From assembly GCA_040269895.1 (NCBI GenBank), contig CP158568.1, forward strand, positions 806,001-870,000: 64,000 bases of DNA, written 5' to 3'. Position 1 is the stretch's first letter; each line of letters opens with the position of its first letter. The position numbers and the translations under genes are program-made. Under the pieces are notes generated by a model, which was not told the origin of the DNA, searched no databases, and worked only from the letters and a program-made list of their open reading frames with translations. The DNA comes from Ancalomicrobiaceae bacterium S20 (lineage in GTDB: Bacteria > Pseudomonadota > Alphaproteobacteria > Rhizobiales > Ancalomicrobiaceae). Shown here piece after piece: positions 31,740 through 41,558 of the stretch.

Positions 31740-33007
31740 GCGGGGCGGCGCGCGGCGACGGGACGGGGCACATCGCTGCTGCTGGTCCTACCGGGGTGGC
31801 TCCGGCCGAGGCGAGCGGCGGCAAGCTCGCCGAGAACATCGTCTATTTCGCCCGCGTGCTGCGCGCGGCCGGACTGCCGGTCGGGCCGGCATCGGTGGTC
31901 GATGCGATCCGCGCGGTCGAGGCCGCCGGCATCGGCGTGCGCGAGGACTTCTATTGGACGCTGCATGCGGTGTTCGTGACCAAGCGCGAGCACCGGCTGA
32001 TCTTCGACGAGGCGTTCCGCGTGTTCTGGCGCAACCGCGGCCTGGTCGAGAAGATGCTGGCGATCATGTCGCCGGTCGCGCTGCCCTCGGCGCCGCAGAA
32101 GCCGAAGCCGGGGCAGGCGCGCGTCGGCAAGGCGCTCGGTGGCCAGGATCAGCCGACCAAGGAGGCCGAGCGGCCGGAGATCGAGGTCGACGCCCGCTTC
32201 ACGGTGTCCGAGCGCGAGTTGTTGCAGGCCAAGGACTTCGCGCTGATGAGCGCGGAGGAGATCGCGCGCGCCAAGCAGGCGATCCGCGATCTGGTGCTGC
32301 CGGTCGACACCTTCCTGACCCGCCGGATGGGCGCGGCGAACCGCGGGCGCGTGATCGATCCGCGCCGGACGATCCGCGCCTCGCTCAGGACCGGCGGTTC
32401 GATGATCGCGCTCAAGTACCGCGAACGGCGCGAGGAGCGGCCGCCCGTGGTCGCGCTGCTCGACATCTCCGGTTCGATGAGCCAGTACAGCCGCATCTTC
32501 CTGCATTTCCTGCATGCGCTCGCCGAGAAGCGGAAGGTCACCACCTTCCTGTTCGGCACGCGGCTCACCAACGTGACGCGGCAGCTCCGCACCAAGGATC
32601 CGGACGAGGCGCTGGCGGCCTGTTCCGCGAGCGTGATGGACTGGTCGGGCGGCACGCGCATCGCCACGGCGCTCGCCGGCTTCAACCGGCTGTGGTCGCG
32701 GCGCGTGCTGTCGGGCGGGCCGATCGTGCTCCTGATCACCGACGGGCTGGAGCGCGACACCGACGAGGATCTCGCGCGCGAGATGGACCGGCTGCACCGG
32801 TCCTGCCGTCGGCTGGTCTGGCTGAACCCGTTGCTCAGGTTCGACGGCTTCGAGGCCCGCGCCCGTGGCGTGCGGCTGATGCTGCCGCATGTCGACGAGT
32901 TCCGCTCGGTGCACAATCTCGAATCGATCGCGGATCTCTGCCGGGCGCTGGCCGGAGACGGCGGCGGGGTGAGGGTCGATCCGCGGCGGTTCCTCGCCGT
33001 CGCCTGA
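31736..33007 (+). CDS. CoxE-like VWA-domain protein
   Basis: 423-residue cytoplasmic protein of the CoxE/YeaD2-type VWA family. The N-terminal half (VYFARVLRAAGLPVGPASVVDA) is characteristic, and the VWA domain carries the MIDAS motif LLDISGSMS near residue 243 and LITDGLERD further on. With MoxR it forms a chaperone-like pair. Translation is coupled to the MoxR gene by an ATGA overlap. Residues ~120-140 are a Lys/Pro/Gly/Gln-rich linker. Confidence 0.92.
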   Translation: MSGAARGDGTGHIAAAGPTGVAPAEASGGKLAENIVYFARVLRAAGLPVGPASVVDAIRAVEAAGIGVREDFYWTLHAVFVTKREHRLIFDEAFRVFWRNRGLVEKMLAIMSPVALPSAPQKPKPGQARVGKALGGQDQPTKEAERPEIEVDARFTVSERELLQAKDFALMSAEEIARAKQAIRDLVLPVDTFLTRRMGAANRGRVIDPRRTIRASLRTGGSMIALKYRERREERPPVVALLDISGSMSQYSRIFLHFLHALAEKRKVTTFLFGTRLTNVTRQLRTKDPDEALAACSASVMDWSGGTRIATALAGFNRLWSRRVLSGGPIVLLITDGLERDTDEDLAREMDRLHRSCRRLVWLNPLLRFDGFEARARGVRLMLPHVDEFRSVHNLESIADLCRALAGDGGGVRVDPRRFLAVA

Positions 33008-33049
33008 GAGTACACGGTCGGCGCTGCAGCCGACCGGCCGTCGCGTGTG

Positions 33050-33523
33050 TCAGTCGATCATCTGGGCGGCGAAGGTCCGGCTCGCCAAGGCCAGTTCGAC
33101 GGTCAGCAGCAGGTTGGCGACCGTCGCCAGCCGGCGCATCTCGGGGCGGGGGCGGCCGACCTCGGTATCGAGCAACTCGGCGAGGCGGGTGCTGATCCAG
33201 CCGTGGGCGACGACCTGCGCCTCGGTCGTGCGCCCGGCGTCGCGGTGACGGATCGCCAGCGTGATCGCGCGGTCCTCCAGCGCCTGATCCATCCGGCCGC
33301 CGAACAGGTTGCGCCAGAACTCGATCTGCAGCGTGTCGAGATGCCGATCGTCGAAGCCGCGCCAGAAGGCGCGATCCGGCGCGGTGGCGATATGGCGCTG
33401 GAAGTCGCTGGCGACCCGGCTCAGCTTGGCAACCAGGAGATCGGCATAACGTGCGGCCAGATCGAGATCCTGCTCGAAGAGACCGAGCCCATCGATCAAT
33501 GTCTCGATATGTCGCGCAAACAT
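33050..33523 (-). CDS. Stand-alone protoglobin / globin-coupled-sensor-like protein
   Basis: 157-residue all-helical protein. The core HLDTLQIEFWRNLFGG followed by DRAITLAIRHRDAGRT and AQVVAHGWI follows the pattern of the protoglobin/GCS globin fold, where a helix F His (here His93) ligates haem and an aromatic plus LFGG-like turn precede it. There is no C-terminal kinase, GGDEF or MCP domain, so it is a single-domain form. It could sense or bind O2, NO or CO. A 19-base inverted repeat lies 23 bases upstream of the start. Family assignment is by pattern, so moderate confidence. Confidence 0.6.
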   Translation of the reverse strand: MFARHIETLIDGLGLFEQDLDLAARYADLLVAKLSRVASDFQRHIATAPDRAFWRGFDDRHLDTLQIEFWRNLFGGRMDQALEDRAITLAIRHRDAGRTTEAQVVAHGWISTRLAELLDTEVGRPRPEMRRLATVANLLLTVELALASRTFAAQMID

Positions 33524-33545
33524 GTTCTCACCCGAGCCCTCAATC

Positions 33546-33564
33546 TTGTCTGATCATAAGACAA
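33546..33564. promoter_or_regulatory. Candidate operator upstream of the protoglobin-like gene
   Basis: TTGTCT-GATCATA-AGACAA, a perfect six-base dyad with a seven-base centre, lies in the promoter position of the leftward gene starting at 33523. It is not a standard FNR/FixK box, whose half-sites are closer together. The rest of the 33524-33770 region is AT-rich and otherwise unassigned. Confidence 0.4.
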
Positions 33565-33770
33565 TTCGGGCTGGTTTTCTCTGGAATTCCAAAACGGAAA
33601 ACACGTATATCATGAAATAAGACTAGGTGTATACGCGTATCTTTGGTGTTGTTCCGCCGCATGCGTGAAGGCTAGCCGTCGCCATCCTTCACCCGCATTG
33701 ATCGCCATCATTCCCATCGTGCCGTGAACGCTGTTCCATGGCGATGAGTTCGATGGAGGGAGGGCGATCC

Positions 33771-34100
33771 ATGAAACTGTTCAATGCCGGCGCGATCGCG
33801 GTTGTGATCGGCTTCCTGACGGTGATGCCGGCCTCGAGCGAGGAGGAGGGGGGCGCGGCGCGGGGACGCGAGATCGCCGAGGCGGCGTGTGCGCCCTGTC
33901 ATGCGATCGGCCGTTCGGGCACCAGCCCCAATCCGAAGGCGACGCCGTTTCGCGAGATCGGCCGGAACTACCCGGTCGACAATCTCGAGGAGACGCTCGC
34001 GGAAGGGGTCGTCACCGGCCATCCGGAGATGCCGAAGGTCAAGATGACCCCGAAGGACATCGGCGCCTTCATCGCCTATCTGCGGACCATCCAGCAGTGA
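33771..34100 (+). CDS. Small periplasmic class I cytochrome c
   Basis: 109-residue exported c-type cytochrome. Signal peptide MKLFNAGAIAVVIGFLTVMPASS is followed by the haem attachment motif CAPCH (Cys40, Cys43, His44); Met87 in HPEMPKVKM is the likely sixth ligand. The C-terminal helix IGAFIAYLRTIQ is normal. It presumably shuttles electrons in the periplasm. The start at MKLFNAG fits the signal peptide; an upstream ATG would add an unneeded leader. The multicopper oxidase downstream is convergent. Confidence 0.9.
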   Translation: MKLFNAGAIAVVIGFLTVMPASSEEEGGAARGREIAEAACAPCHAIGRSGTSPNPKATPFREIGRNYPVDNLEETLAEGVVTGHPEMPKVKMTPKDIGAFIAYLRTIQQ

Positions 34101-34195
34101 CGGCGTCCGCCTCGGCGGGGCGCCATGATCGCCCCCCTTCGCGTCGATGACCGGTCGGTCGAGAGCCTCGCGGACGGCGGCGGGCGAGCCGTCTG

Positions 34196-35854
34196 TCAGG
34201 AGACCGTGAACGTCCCCATCATGCCGGCGTCCTCGTGTTCGAGCACGTGGCAATGGTAGACGAACGGTGCCGAACGGTCGGCGCGATGCGGGAAGGTGAT
34301 CAGCAATTCGGCCGAGTTCTCAACCAGCACGGTGTCCTTGAGACCCGAGTTCCACGTCTTCGGCGGCCCGCCATCCTCGCCGAGGACGCGGAACTGCACG
34401 CCGTGGACGTGGAACGGGTGTGCCATCTCGGCCGAGACGATCTCCCAGATCTCGGTCGTGCCGAGCCCGACTTCCTCGTCGATCCGGCCCATCGCAAAAG
34501 CCTTGCCGTTGATGCCGAGGGCCGGACGTGGGGCGCCGTCGGACGCGCCGCTCGTGGTGCGGGATGTGGGCTGGGCCGTGGTCTGGCCATGGCCCGCATG
34601 GCCCATCGCCGCATGATCCATGGTCGTGTGATCCATCGCGGCATGATCGCCGGCCGCGTAGGGCATGGCGGTCGCGGCGAGCGACTTCAGTTCGAAGCGG
34701 CGGCGCCGCACGGCGGTCTTCGGATCGGCCGGCGGTAGCACGACCAGGCGGTCGGGGCGCTTGGTCCCCGGCCTGTTGTCGGAGAACGGATCGAAGCCGC
34801 AGACCCGGAACGGCTTGTCGATCACATCGGGCAGGCTCATCGCCGTCGCACCCATGCGGTGCTCGTGCACATCCGGGGTCGACATCAGGTTGGTCGAGCC
34901 GAGACTGAAGTCGATCAGGATCTCGGCGCGCTCGCCGGGCGCCAGCACCAGCATGGTGATCTCGACCGGACCCGGCAAATAGCCGCCGTCGGTCGCGATC
35001 AGGTCGAAGCCGCGCTCGTCCTCGCAATAGAGCCGATAGGTCCGCGCGCTGGAGGCATTGAGGAGGCGGAAGCGCACCGGGCGCTGCGGCACCCGCGCGA
35101 CCGCCTCGCGCACGCCGTTGACCAGCACCGTGCGGCCACGGAAGCCGTGCTCGATCGCGTCGGCGTCGGGTGCGTAGACCGGCGCGCCGGCGGCGTCGAA
35201 GTCCTTGTCCTGGATCAGGAGCGGGATGTCGTCGACACCCCAGGTCGACGGCAGGCCGAGGCCGATCTCGTCCGGGTCCTCGACGATCAGGAAGCCGGCG
35301 AGGCCGTCGTGCACGTCGCGGCCGACGCTGCCGTGGACATGGGCGTGGTACCAGAGCGTCGCGCTCGACTGATCGGCGGTGATCTTGTAGGTGGCGGAAG
35401 CGCCGGGGGCGAGCGGCGGCTGCATCGCGCCGTCCAGCTTGGCATCGACACTGAGGCCGTGCCAATGGACGTTGGTCGGCCGGTCGAGCTTGTTCTCGAT
35501 CCGGATGGTCGCCGACTGGCCACGGACCAGCCGCAGCGCCGGGCCGAGGTGGCGGCCGTTGTAGCCGGCGACGCGCGCGGGCTTGTCCTTGATGAAGGCA
35601 TGGTCAGCGAAGCCGGCGGCGATCGTCGTCTCGCCGTCTGCGGCGACCGTGATGAGCTCCGGGATCGGCAGCGCGGTGCCGTTCGGCGGTGGCGGCGTCT
35701 GCGGCGCGCTGGCGGCGGCCGCGCGCGAGGCCTTGCCGCGGCTGGCCTTCCGGCCGCCGCTGCGCCGCCGCTTCGAGCGCGCCTCGGCGCTCTCCACGAG
35801 CGCGAACAGGGCGGCGGCAGAGCCGAGAAGGAGACTGCGGCGGCTGAGCGTCAT
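34196..35854 (-). CDS. Periplasmic multicopper oxidase (CueO/CopA-like)
   Basis: 552-residue exported laccase-type enzyme. N-terminus MTLSRRSLLLGSAAALFAL looks like a Tat signal (SRRSLLLG). Three cupredoxin domains carry the copper motifs: HWHGLS, WYHAHVHG, HPFHVHG and the C-terminal HCHVLEHEDAGMM (T1 ligands plus axial Met). A His/Met-rich insert near the middle (MDHTTMDHAAMGHAGHG) is like the CueO methionine-rich copper-binding segment and suggests cuprous oxidase activity and copper tolerance. A very basic Arg/Lys/Ser segment follows the signal peptide, which is unusual. Start MTLSRR chosen for the Tat motif. Confidence 0.93.
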   Translation of the reverse strand: MTLSRRSLLLGSAAALFALVESAEARSKRRRSGGRKASRGKASRAAAASAPQTPPPPNGTALPIPELITVAADGETTIAAGFADHAFIKDKPARVAGYNGRHLGPALRLVRGQSATIRIENKLDRPTNVHWHGLSVDAKLDGAMQPPLAPGASATYKITADQSSATLWYHAHVHGSVGRDVHDGLAGFLIVEDPDEIGLGLPSTWGVDDIPLLIQDKDFDAAGAPVYAPDADAIEHGFRGRTVLVNGVREAVARVPQRPVRFRLLNASSARTYRLYCEDERGFDLIATDGGYLPGPVEITMLVLAPGERAEILIDFSLGSTNLMSTPDVHEHRMGATAMSLPDVIDKPFRVCGFDPFSDNRPGTKRPDRLVVLPPADPKTAVRRRRFELKSLAATAMPYAAGDHAAMDHTTMDHAAMGHAGHGQTTAQPTSRTTSGASDGAPRPALGINGKAFAMGRIDEEVGLGTTEIWEIVSAEMAHPFHVHGVQFRVLGEDGGPPKTWNSGLKDTVLVENSAELLITFPHRADRSAPFVYHCHVLEHEDAGMMGTFTVS

Positions 35855-36039
35855 GGTGTCCCGGTCGCGGTTTCGAAAGCATCGGTCCGGGTGGCCGCCC
35901 ATGCGGGGGCGCGCCCGATCCGCAGCCTTCCTGACATATCATTCCGGCCGCATTGCGGATGTCGGTGGTGCGAATGCCGATCTCGCAAACGTCGGTGTCG
36001 CGACTGTCCGGGCATCCGAACACGGCCGGCGGCACCGGC

Positions 36040-37842
36040 TCAGACGAACAGCTCGACCTTCTCGAAGCGGGTGACATCGACGAGGCCGAGGTCGGAGATC
36101 CGCAGTTCCGGGATCACCACCAGCGCCAGCAGCGAGTGCTGCATGTAGGCGTTGTTGAGCGTGCAGCCGCAGGCGCGCATCGCCGCGACCAGCCGGTCCG
36201 CCTTGGCCGCGACGACCTCGGCCCGCTCGTCCGACATGAGACCGGCGATCGGCAGCTCGACCAGCGCCAGCACCTCGCCGCCGGAGACGACGATGACGCC
36301 GCCGCCGACCGCGCCGAGCGTGTTGGCGGCAAAGGCCATGTCGGCCTCGTCGGTGCCGACGACGATCATGTGATGGCTGTCGTGGGCGACGGTCGAGGCG
36401 ACCGCGCAGGGCTTGTCGTAGCCGAAGCCGGAGACGAAGCCGTTCACCACGGTGCCGAGGCCGCGATGGCGCTCGACCAGCGCGATCTTGGCGACGTCCT
36501 GGCGCGCATCGGCGCGGACGAGACCGTCGGCGACGGCGAGCCGCGCCGTCAGGGCGCGCGTCGGCGCCTGGTTCTCGATCACGCCGATGACGCGGGCTTC
36601 GACCTCGTTGGCGCCGGCGTGGGCGGGGATGTCGAAGTCCGTCGGCTCGAGCTTGCGGCCGAGCTTGACGGTGCCCTTGGCCATGGCCGGATAGGCGTAG
36701 GGTTCGATGGTCGCGGCGAGCGCGCCGTCGCGGGCGACGACGGTGCCGCGCGCGATCACGGTCTCGATCGGCAGCGTCACCAGGTCCGAGGTCAGGATCA
36801 GGTCGGCGCGCCGGCCGGGCGCGATCGAGCCCAATTCGCGCTCGAGACCGAAATGGGTCGCGGTGTTGATCGTCGCCATCTGGATCGCGGTCACGGGTTT
36901 GAGCCCCTGCGCGATCGCGTGGCGGACGACGCGGTTCATGTGGCCGTCGCCGACCAGCGTGCCGGAATGGCTGTCGTCGGTGCACAGGATGAAGTTGCGC
37001 GGGTCGAGACCCATCTCGGTCACGGCCTTCACCTGCGTCGCGACGTCGTACCAAGCCGAGCCGAGGCGCAGCATCGCGCGCATGCCGAGGCGAACGCGCG
37101 TGACCGCGTCGATCACGCGCGTGCCTTCGTGGTCGTCGGCCGGGCCGCCGGCGACATAGCCGAGGAACGAGCGGCCGAGATCGGGCGAGGCATAGTGGCC
37201 GCCGACGGTCTTCGCCGCGCGCATCGTAGAGGCGATCTCGCCGAGCATCTTCTCGTCGGCCGCCGCCACGCCGGGAAAGTTCATCATCTCGCCGAGGCCG
37301 ATGATGCCGGGCCAGGTCATGGCCTCGGCAACCTCGGCCGGGCCGATCGAGGCGCCGGCGTTCTCCAGCCCCGGCGCGGAGGGCACGCAGCTCGGCATCT
37401 GGACATAGATGTTGATCGGCAGCGTCAGCGCCTCGTCGTGCATGAGCCGGACGCCGGGAAGACCGAGCACGTTGGCGATCTCGTGCGGATCGATGAACAT
37501 CGAGGTGGTGCCGTGCGGGATCACCGCGCGGGCGAACTCGGTCACCGTCACCATGCCGGATTCGACATGCATGTGACCGTCGCAGAGGCCCGGAACCATG
37601 TAGCGGCCCTCGGCCTCGACGACTTCCGTGTCCGGCCCGATGCAGTAGGACAGATCCTCGGCGACCGCCGCGAAACGGCCGGCCGCGATCGCGACATCGT
37701 GGCGACCCAGCACCTCGCCGGAGTGGACGTTCACCCAGCGCGCGCCGCGCACCACCATGTCCGCCGGCGACCGGCCGGTCGCGACATCGACGAGGCGGGT
37801 GGCGGATTCGGCCCAGGATTTCGGTCCGGCGGGAAGGGTCAT
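36040..37842 (-). CDS. ade: Adenine deaminase (amidohydrolase family)
   Basis: 600-residue enzyme converting adenine to hypoxanthine and ammonia for purine salvage. Metal-binding elements are GLCDGHMHVESGMV, PHEIANVLG and the LCTDDSHSG segment; the C-terminal GGGVIVVSGGEVLALVELPIAGLMS region is characteristic of bacterial Ade. A GGAGG site precedes the ATG at 37842 by eight bases, so the earlier in-frame ATG at 37863 is rejected. The gene is monocistronic and about 22 kb from purB; purine salvage fits the nearby de novo genes only loosely. Confidence 0.95.
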   Translation of the reverse strand: MTLPAGPKSWAESATRLVDVATGRSPADMVVRGARWVNVHSGEVLGRHDVAIAAGRFAAVAEDLSYCIGPDTEVVEAEGRYMVPGLCDGHMHVESGMVTVTEFARAVIPHGTTSMFIDPHEIANVLGLPGVRLMHDEALTLPINIYVQMPSCVPSAPGLENAGASIGPAEVAEAMTWPGIIGLGEMMNFPGVAAADEKMLGEIASTMRAAKTVGGHYASPDLGRSFLGYVAGGPADDHEGTRVIDAVTRVRLGMRAMLRLGSAWYDVATQVKAVTEMGLDPRNFILCTDDSHSGTLVGDGHMNRVVRHAIAQGLKPVTAIQMATINTATHFGLERELGSIAPGRRADLILTSDLVTLPIETVIARGTVVARDGALAATIEPYAYPAMAKGTVKLGRKLEPTDFDIPAHAGANEVEARVIGVIENQAPTRALTARLAVADGLVRADARQDVAKIALVERHRGLGTVVNGFVSGFGYDKPCAVASTVAHDSHHMIVVGTDEADMAFAANTLGAVGGGVIVVSGGEVLALVELPIAGLMSDERAEVVAAKADRLVAAMRACGCTLNNAYMQHSLLALVVIPELRISDLGLVDVTRFEKVELFV

Positions 37843-38054
37843 GCGAGTCGCCTCCGGGTTCATTTCGGCCCGAGGATAGACCAGGGGTGCTGCGGCGCAA
37901 CGGCGATCCGTTCGTGCCGAGGCGATCGGGCAGGCGGCCGAGCCGTGCCGGTGAATGCCGGCTGAACGCGGCGCTCAGGCTCGCCTCAGCCGCACCCGGC
38001 TAGAACGGCATCGTCGCCGGGTATACCTCGGCCGCGAACCGGGGAGCCAAACCC

Positions 38055-38198
38055 ATGTACCGCACCATCGCCGCCCTGTTCGGCATCGGCATCAGCGTCG
38101 CCGCCAGCGCGCTGGTGCTGACTGTCTCCGCCTTCGACGCCAAGGCCTCGGCCGACGCCTACCAGCGTGCGACGACGATCATTCTCGCCTCGGAGTGA
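38055..38198 (+). CDS. Small exported or membrane peptide
   Basis: A 47-residue reading frame with a GGGGAG ribosome-binding site ending eight bases before the ATG. The N-terminal 30 residues are a hydrophobic helix after a basic start (MYRTIAALFGIGI), resembling a signal peptide or single membrane anchor; the tail is short and charged (DAKASADAYQRATT). No homologue family recognised. It lies upstream of another tiny hydrophobic frame. Support comes from position, ribosome-binding site and composition. Confidence 0.5.
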   Translation: MYRTIAALFGIGISVAASALVLTVSAFDAKASADAYQRATTIILASE

Positions 38199-38396
38199 CG
38201 GGCGTTCGCATTCTGTTGCGGCATATGACCATTTCGACATGTGCTGTAGAAAAGTCTTTCAACCAATTGAAATGGTCGTCATTTTCGGTGCGGGCCTCGG
38301 AAGGTTAAGGCGATCTTAACCTTGGTCGGCCACCTTCGTTTTCAGATCGGGTCGCCTTGGCGCGAACCCCTCGTTTTTCGATCAAGAGTCATCGTC

Positions 38397-38516
38397 ATGA
38401 GCCGGATGTTCATCGTCATCCTCGGCGTTTGCGCCGCCATTGCCTCGTTCGGTCAGCCGCGCGCCGACGGCGTGTCGCGGTCGTCGGTCGAGATCACCTC
38501 GTCGATCCCGCACTGA
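38397..38516 (+). CDS. Small exported peptide
   Basis: 39-residue frame beginning MSRMFIVILGVCAAIASF, a signal-peptide-like N-terminus, followed by a short polar tail (RADGVSRSSVEITSS). There is little ribosome-binding sequence before the ATG, so confidence is low. It follows the 47-residue peptide by 200 bases on the same strand and may belong to the same class of very small envelope proteins. Confidence 0.35.
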   Translation: MSRMFIVILGVCAAIASFGQPRADGVSRSSVEITSSIPH

Positions 38517-38540
38517 TCGGGCCTCGCCTGCGGCGCGGCG

Positions 38541-39095
38541 TCAGCGGATCGGGCAGGCCCAGATCGCCTTGACGCGGGTTGCGTAGCGCGCGTTCGGATA
38601 GCCGTCGAAGAAGCCGGCGACGAGGGCGGTCGACTGCTCGCCGGGCAGCACGGTCGCCGGCGCGGTCATCTCGGTGTCGGCGAGCGACATGGTCTGGGTG
38701 ACGATCTCGACCTCGCGCACGATCTTGTCCGGCAGCGGGTTCTTCAAATCCCAGGTGAAGGCGTTCGACTGCACGACATAGCTCGGGCTCGCGCCGCGGA
38801 TCGCCCGGAACTCCTCGATCGAGACCGGTTCGGGCTTGCAGGCGGCGAGCGCCTTCGTCAGCCCGCGCCGCTCGGCCTCGGCCTTCACCTCCGCCTCGCA
38901 GCGGTCGCGGCAGCCTTTCATCTCGAACCGGATCTGGTCGTCAGTCGCCTCGCTCGAGGTGACGCGGCTTGCAAGGCATTGCCGGAAGCAGGTCTCGGCC
39001 GAGGCGGGGGCGGGCGTCAGGGCTGGGGTCAGCACGGTGAGGAGGGCGAGCGCGCGGGGCGCGCTGATCCAGGTCTTTTGGCGGTCGAGCGGCAT
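38541..39095 (-). CDS. Secreted Cys-containing protein of unknown function
   Basis: 184 residues with signal peptide (hydrophobic APRALALLTVLTPALT, cleavage near ASA residue 33). The mature protein begins ETCFRQC and has GCRDRC in a charged helical segment, ACKP and a final WACPIR, so six Cys in pairs. The C-terminal half (TWDLKNPLPDKIVREVEI) looks like an immunoglobulin or beta-sandwich fold. No family is recognised. Start MPLDRQ chosen for the signal peptide; AGGAGG-like bases precede it. It lies downstream of groESL on the same strand but beyond a terminator. Confidence 0.65.
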   Translation of the reverse strand: MPLDRQKTWISAPRALALLTVLTPALTPAPASAETCFRQCLASRVTSSEATDDQIRFEMKGCRDRCEAEVKAEAERRGLTKALAACKPEPVSIEEFRAIRGASPSYVVQSNAFTWDLKNPLPDKIVREVEIVTQTMSLADTEMTAPATVLPGEQSTALVAGFFDGYPNARYATRVKAIWACPIR

Positions 39096-39156
39096 GGGCG
39101 TTCCTCCTTTTTGGGAGGAGATACGCGCCCTGATGCGGATCGGTTGAGTGGCTGAC

Positions 39157-39188
39157 ATAAAAGAAGCGCGGGCCGGAGCCCGCGCTTC
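39157..39188 (-). terminator. Intrinsic terminator of the groESL operon
   Basis: Perfect 11-base-pair stem (GAAGCGCGGGC / GCCCGCGCTTC) with a four-base CGGA loop at 39163-39188. On the minus strand it is followed by TTTTATG. It lies about 150 bases past the groEL stop, beyond the duplicated groEL tail. Confidence 0.88.
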
Positions 39189-39200
39189 AATTCGTCCCTG

Positions 39201-39263
39201 CGCTTTAGAGCGTGGGCGGTGATTCAGGACTTTCGATCCTGCGGATCAGAAGTCCATCCCGCC
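39201..39263. repeat. Direct repeat copy A: duplicated groEL 3' end
   Basis: 63 bases nearly identical to 39291-39353, offset exactly 90 bases; the only differences are in a TTCG/TCTG step. Read on the minus strand it encodes FGGGMDF then a stop, a second copy of the terminal GGMDF of GroEL. It is a local tandem duplication of the groEL tail and 3' untranslated region, or a remnant of a second groEL. Confidence 0.85.
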
Positions 39264-39264
39264 A

Positions 39265-39290
39265 CCGAAGTCGGCATTTGCCGACTTCGG
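39265..39290. repeat. 26-base perfect palindrome between groEL tail repeats
   Basis: Twelve-base arms CCGAAGTCGGCA / TGCCGACTTCGG around a TT centre. It lies exactly between the two 63-base repeats. A hairpin here could terminate or stabilise groEL mRNA. Its sequence also overlaps codons that would read as a GroEL-like ADFGGGMDF tail. Confidence 0.8.
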
Positions 39291-40988
<1,698 letters not shown>

Positions 40989-41008
40989 TCAGATCGTCGG
41001 GTGCGGGT

Positions 41009-41323
41009 TCAGGCGGCCTTCTTGGCCGAGGCGGTCGCCTCGATGACGCCCATGATGTCGCTCTCCTTCATGATCAGGAGATCCTGGCCGTCGATCTTGA
41101 CCTCGGTGCCGGACCACTTGCCGAACAGAACCCGGTCGCCGACCTTGACGTCGAGGGGGACGAGCTTGCCGCTGTCGTCGCGGGCGCCGGAGCCGACGGC
41201 CACGATCTCACCCTCCTGCGGCTTCTCCTTCGCCGTATCCGGGATGATGATGCCGCCGGCGGTCTTCTGCTCGGCCTCGATGCGCTTGACGACGACGCGG
41301 TCGTGGAGCGGACGGAATGCCAT
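41009..41323 (-). CDS. groES: Co-chaperonin GroES (Hsp10)
   Basis: 104 residues: [19 protein letters not shown], the mobile loop [16 protein letters not shown] and GGxxVPL-type core ([20 protein letters not shown]). It caps GroEL. The operon is under HrcA control as shown by the CIRCE element upstream. A GGAGGAG sequence precedes the ATG. Confidence 0.99.
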   Translation of the reverse strand: MAFRPLHDRVVVKRIEAEQKTAGGIIIPDTAKEKPQEGEIVAVGSGARDDSGKLVPLDVKVGDRVLFGKWSGTEVKIDGQDLLIMKESDIMGVIEATASAKKAA

Positions 41324-41431
41324 GTGATGTCTCCTCCGAATGGAAAAGCTTCGGGATGAACGCTTCCCTTGATCGGGAGCGCGGCGCCGGTCCCGTTCGA
41401 TCGACCCGGGAGCGGCGAACCACGCGAGCCG

Positions 41432-41460
41432 GAGTTAGGCGTGCGCGAAAACGGCTTCAA
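41432..41460 (-). promoter_or_regulatory. Candidate promoter of groESL
   Basis: TTGAAG (41455-41460) and TAACTC (41432-41437) are spaced 17 bases apart on the minus strand, about 110 bases upstream of the groES start. Spacing fits a housekeeping promoter; the CTTGAAG element also resembles a heat-shock sigma -35. The CIRCE element lies upstream of it rather than over the start site, so a second promoter beyond CIRCE is possible. Confidence 0.45.
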
Positions 41461-41478
41461 GGGGGAGATCGGAAAATT

Positions 41479-41505
41479 TTGGCACTCTCTTGTGGAGAGT
41501 GCCAG
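41479..41505. promoter_or_regulatory. CIRCE element (HrcA operator) of groESL
   Basis: TTGGCACTC, nine bases, GAGTGCCAG: a near-perfect copy of the conserved CIRCE inverted repeat bound by the repressor HrcA. It lies about 155 bases upstream of groES. This shows that chaperonin synthesis is induced when HrcA is released during protein-folding stress. Confidence 0.93.
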
Positions 41506-41558
41506 GCGCCTTGCGCAGCGGTGCCCGAGGAGCGCTCGGCGGCGGCGGCCCGATCGGG

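Noticed and set aside
30801..33007. A CO dehydrogenase (cox) operon
   Set aside because: Only MoxR/CoxE-like accessory genes are present; no coxL, coxM or coxS sequence could be found in the window.
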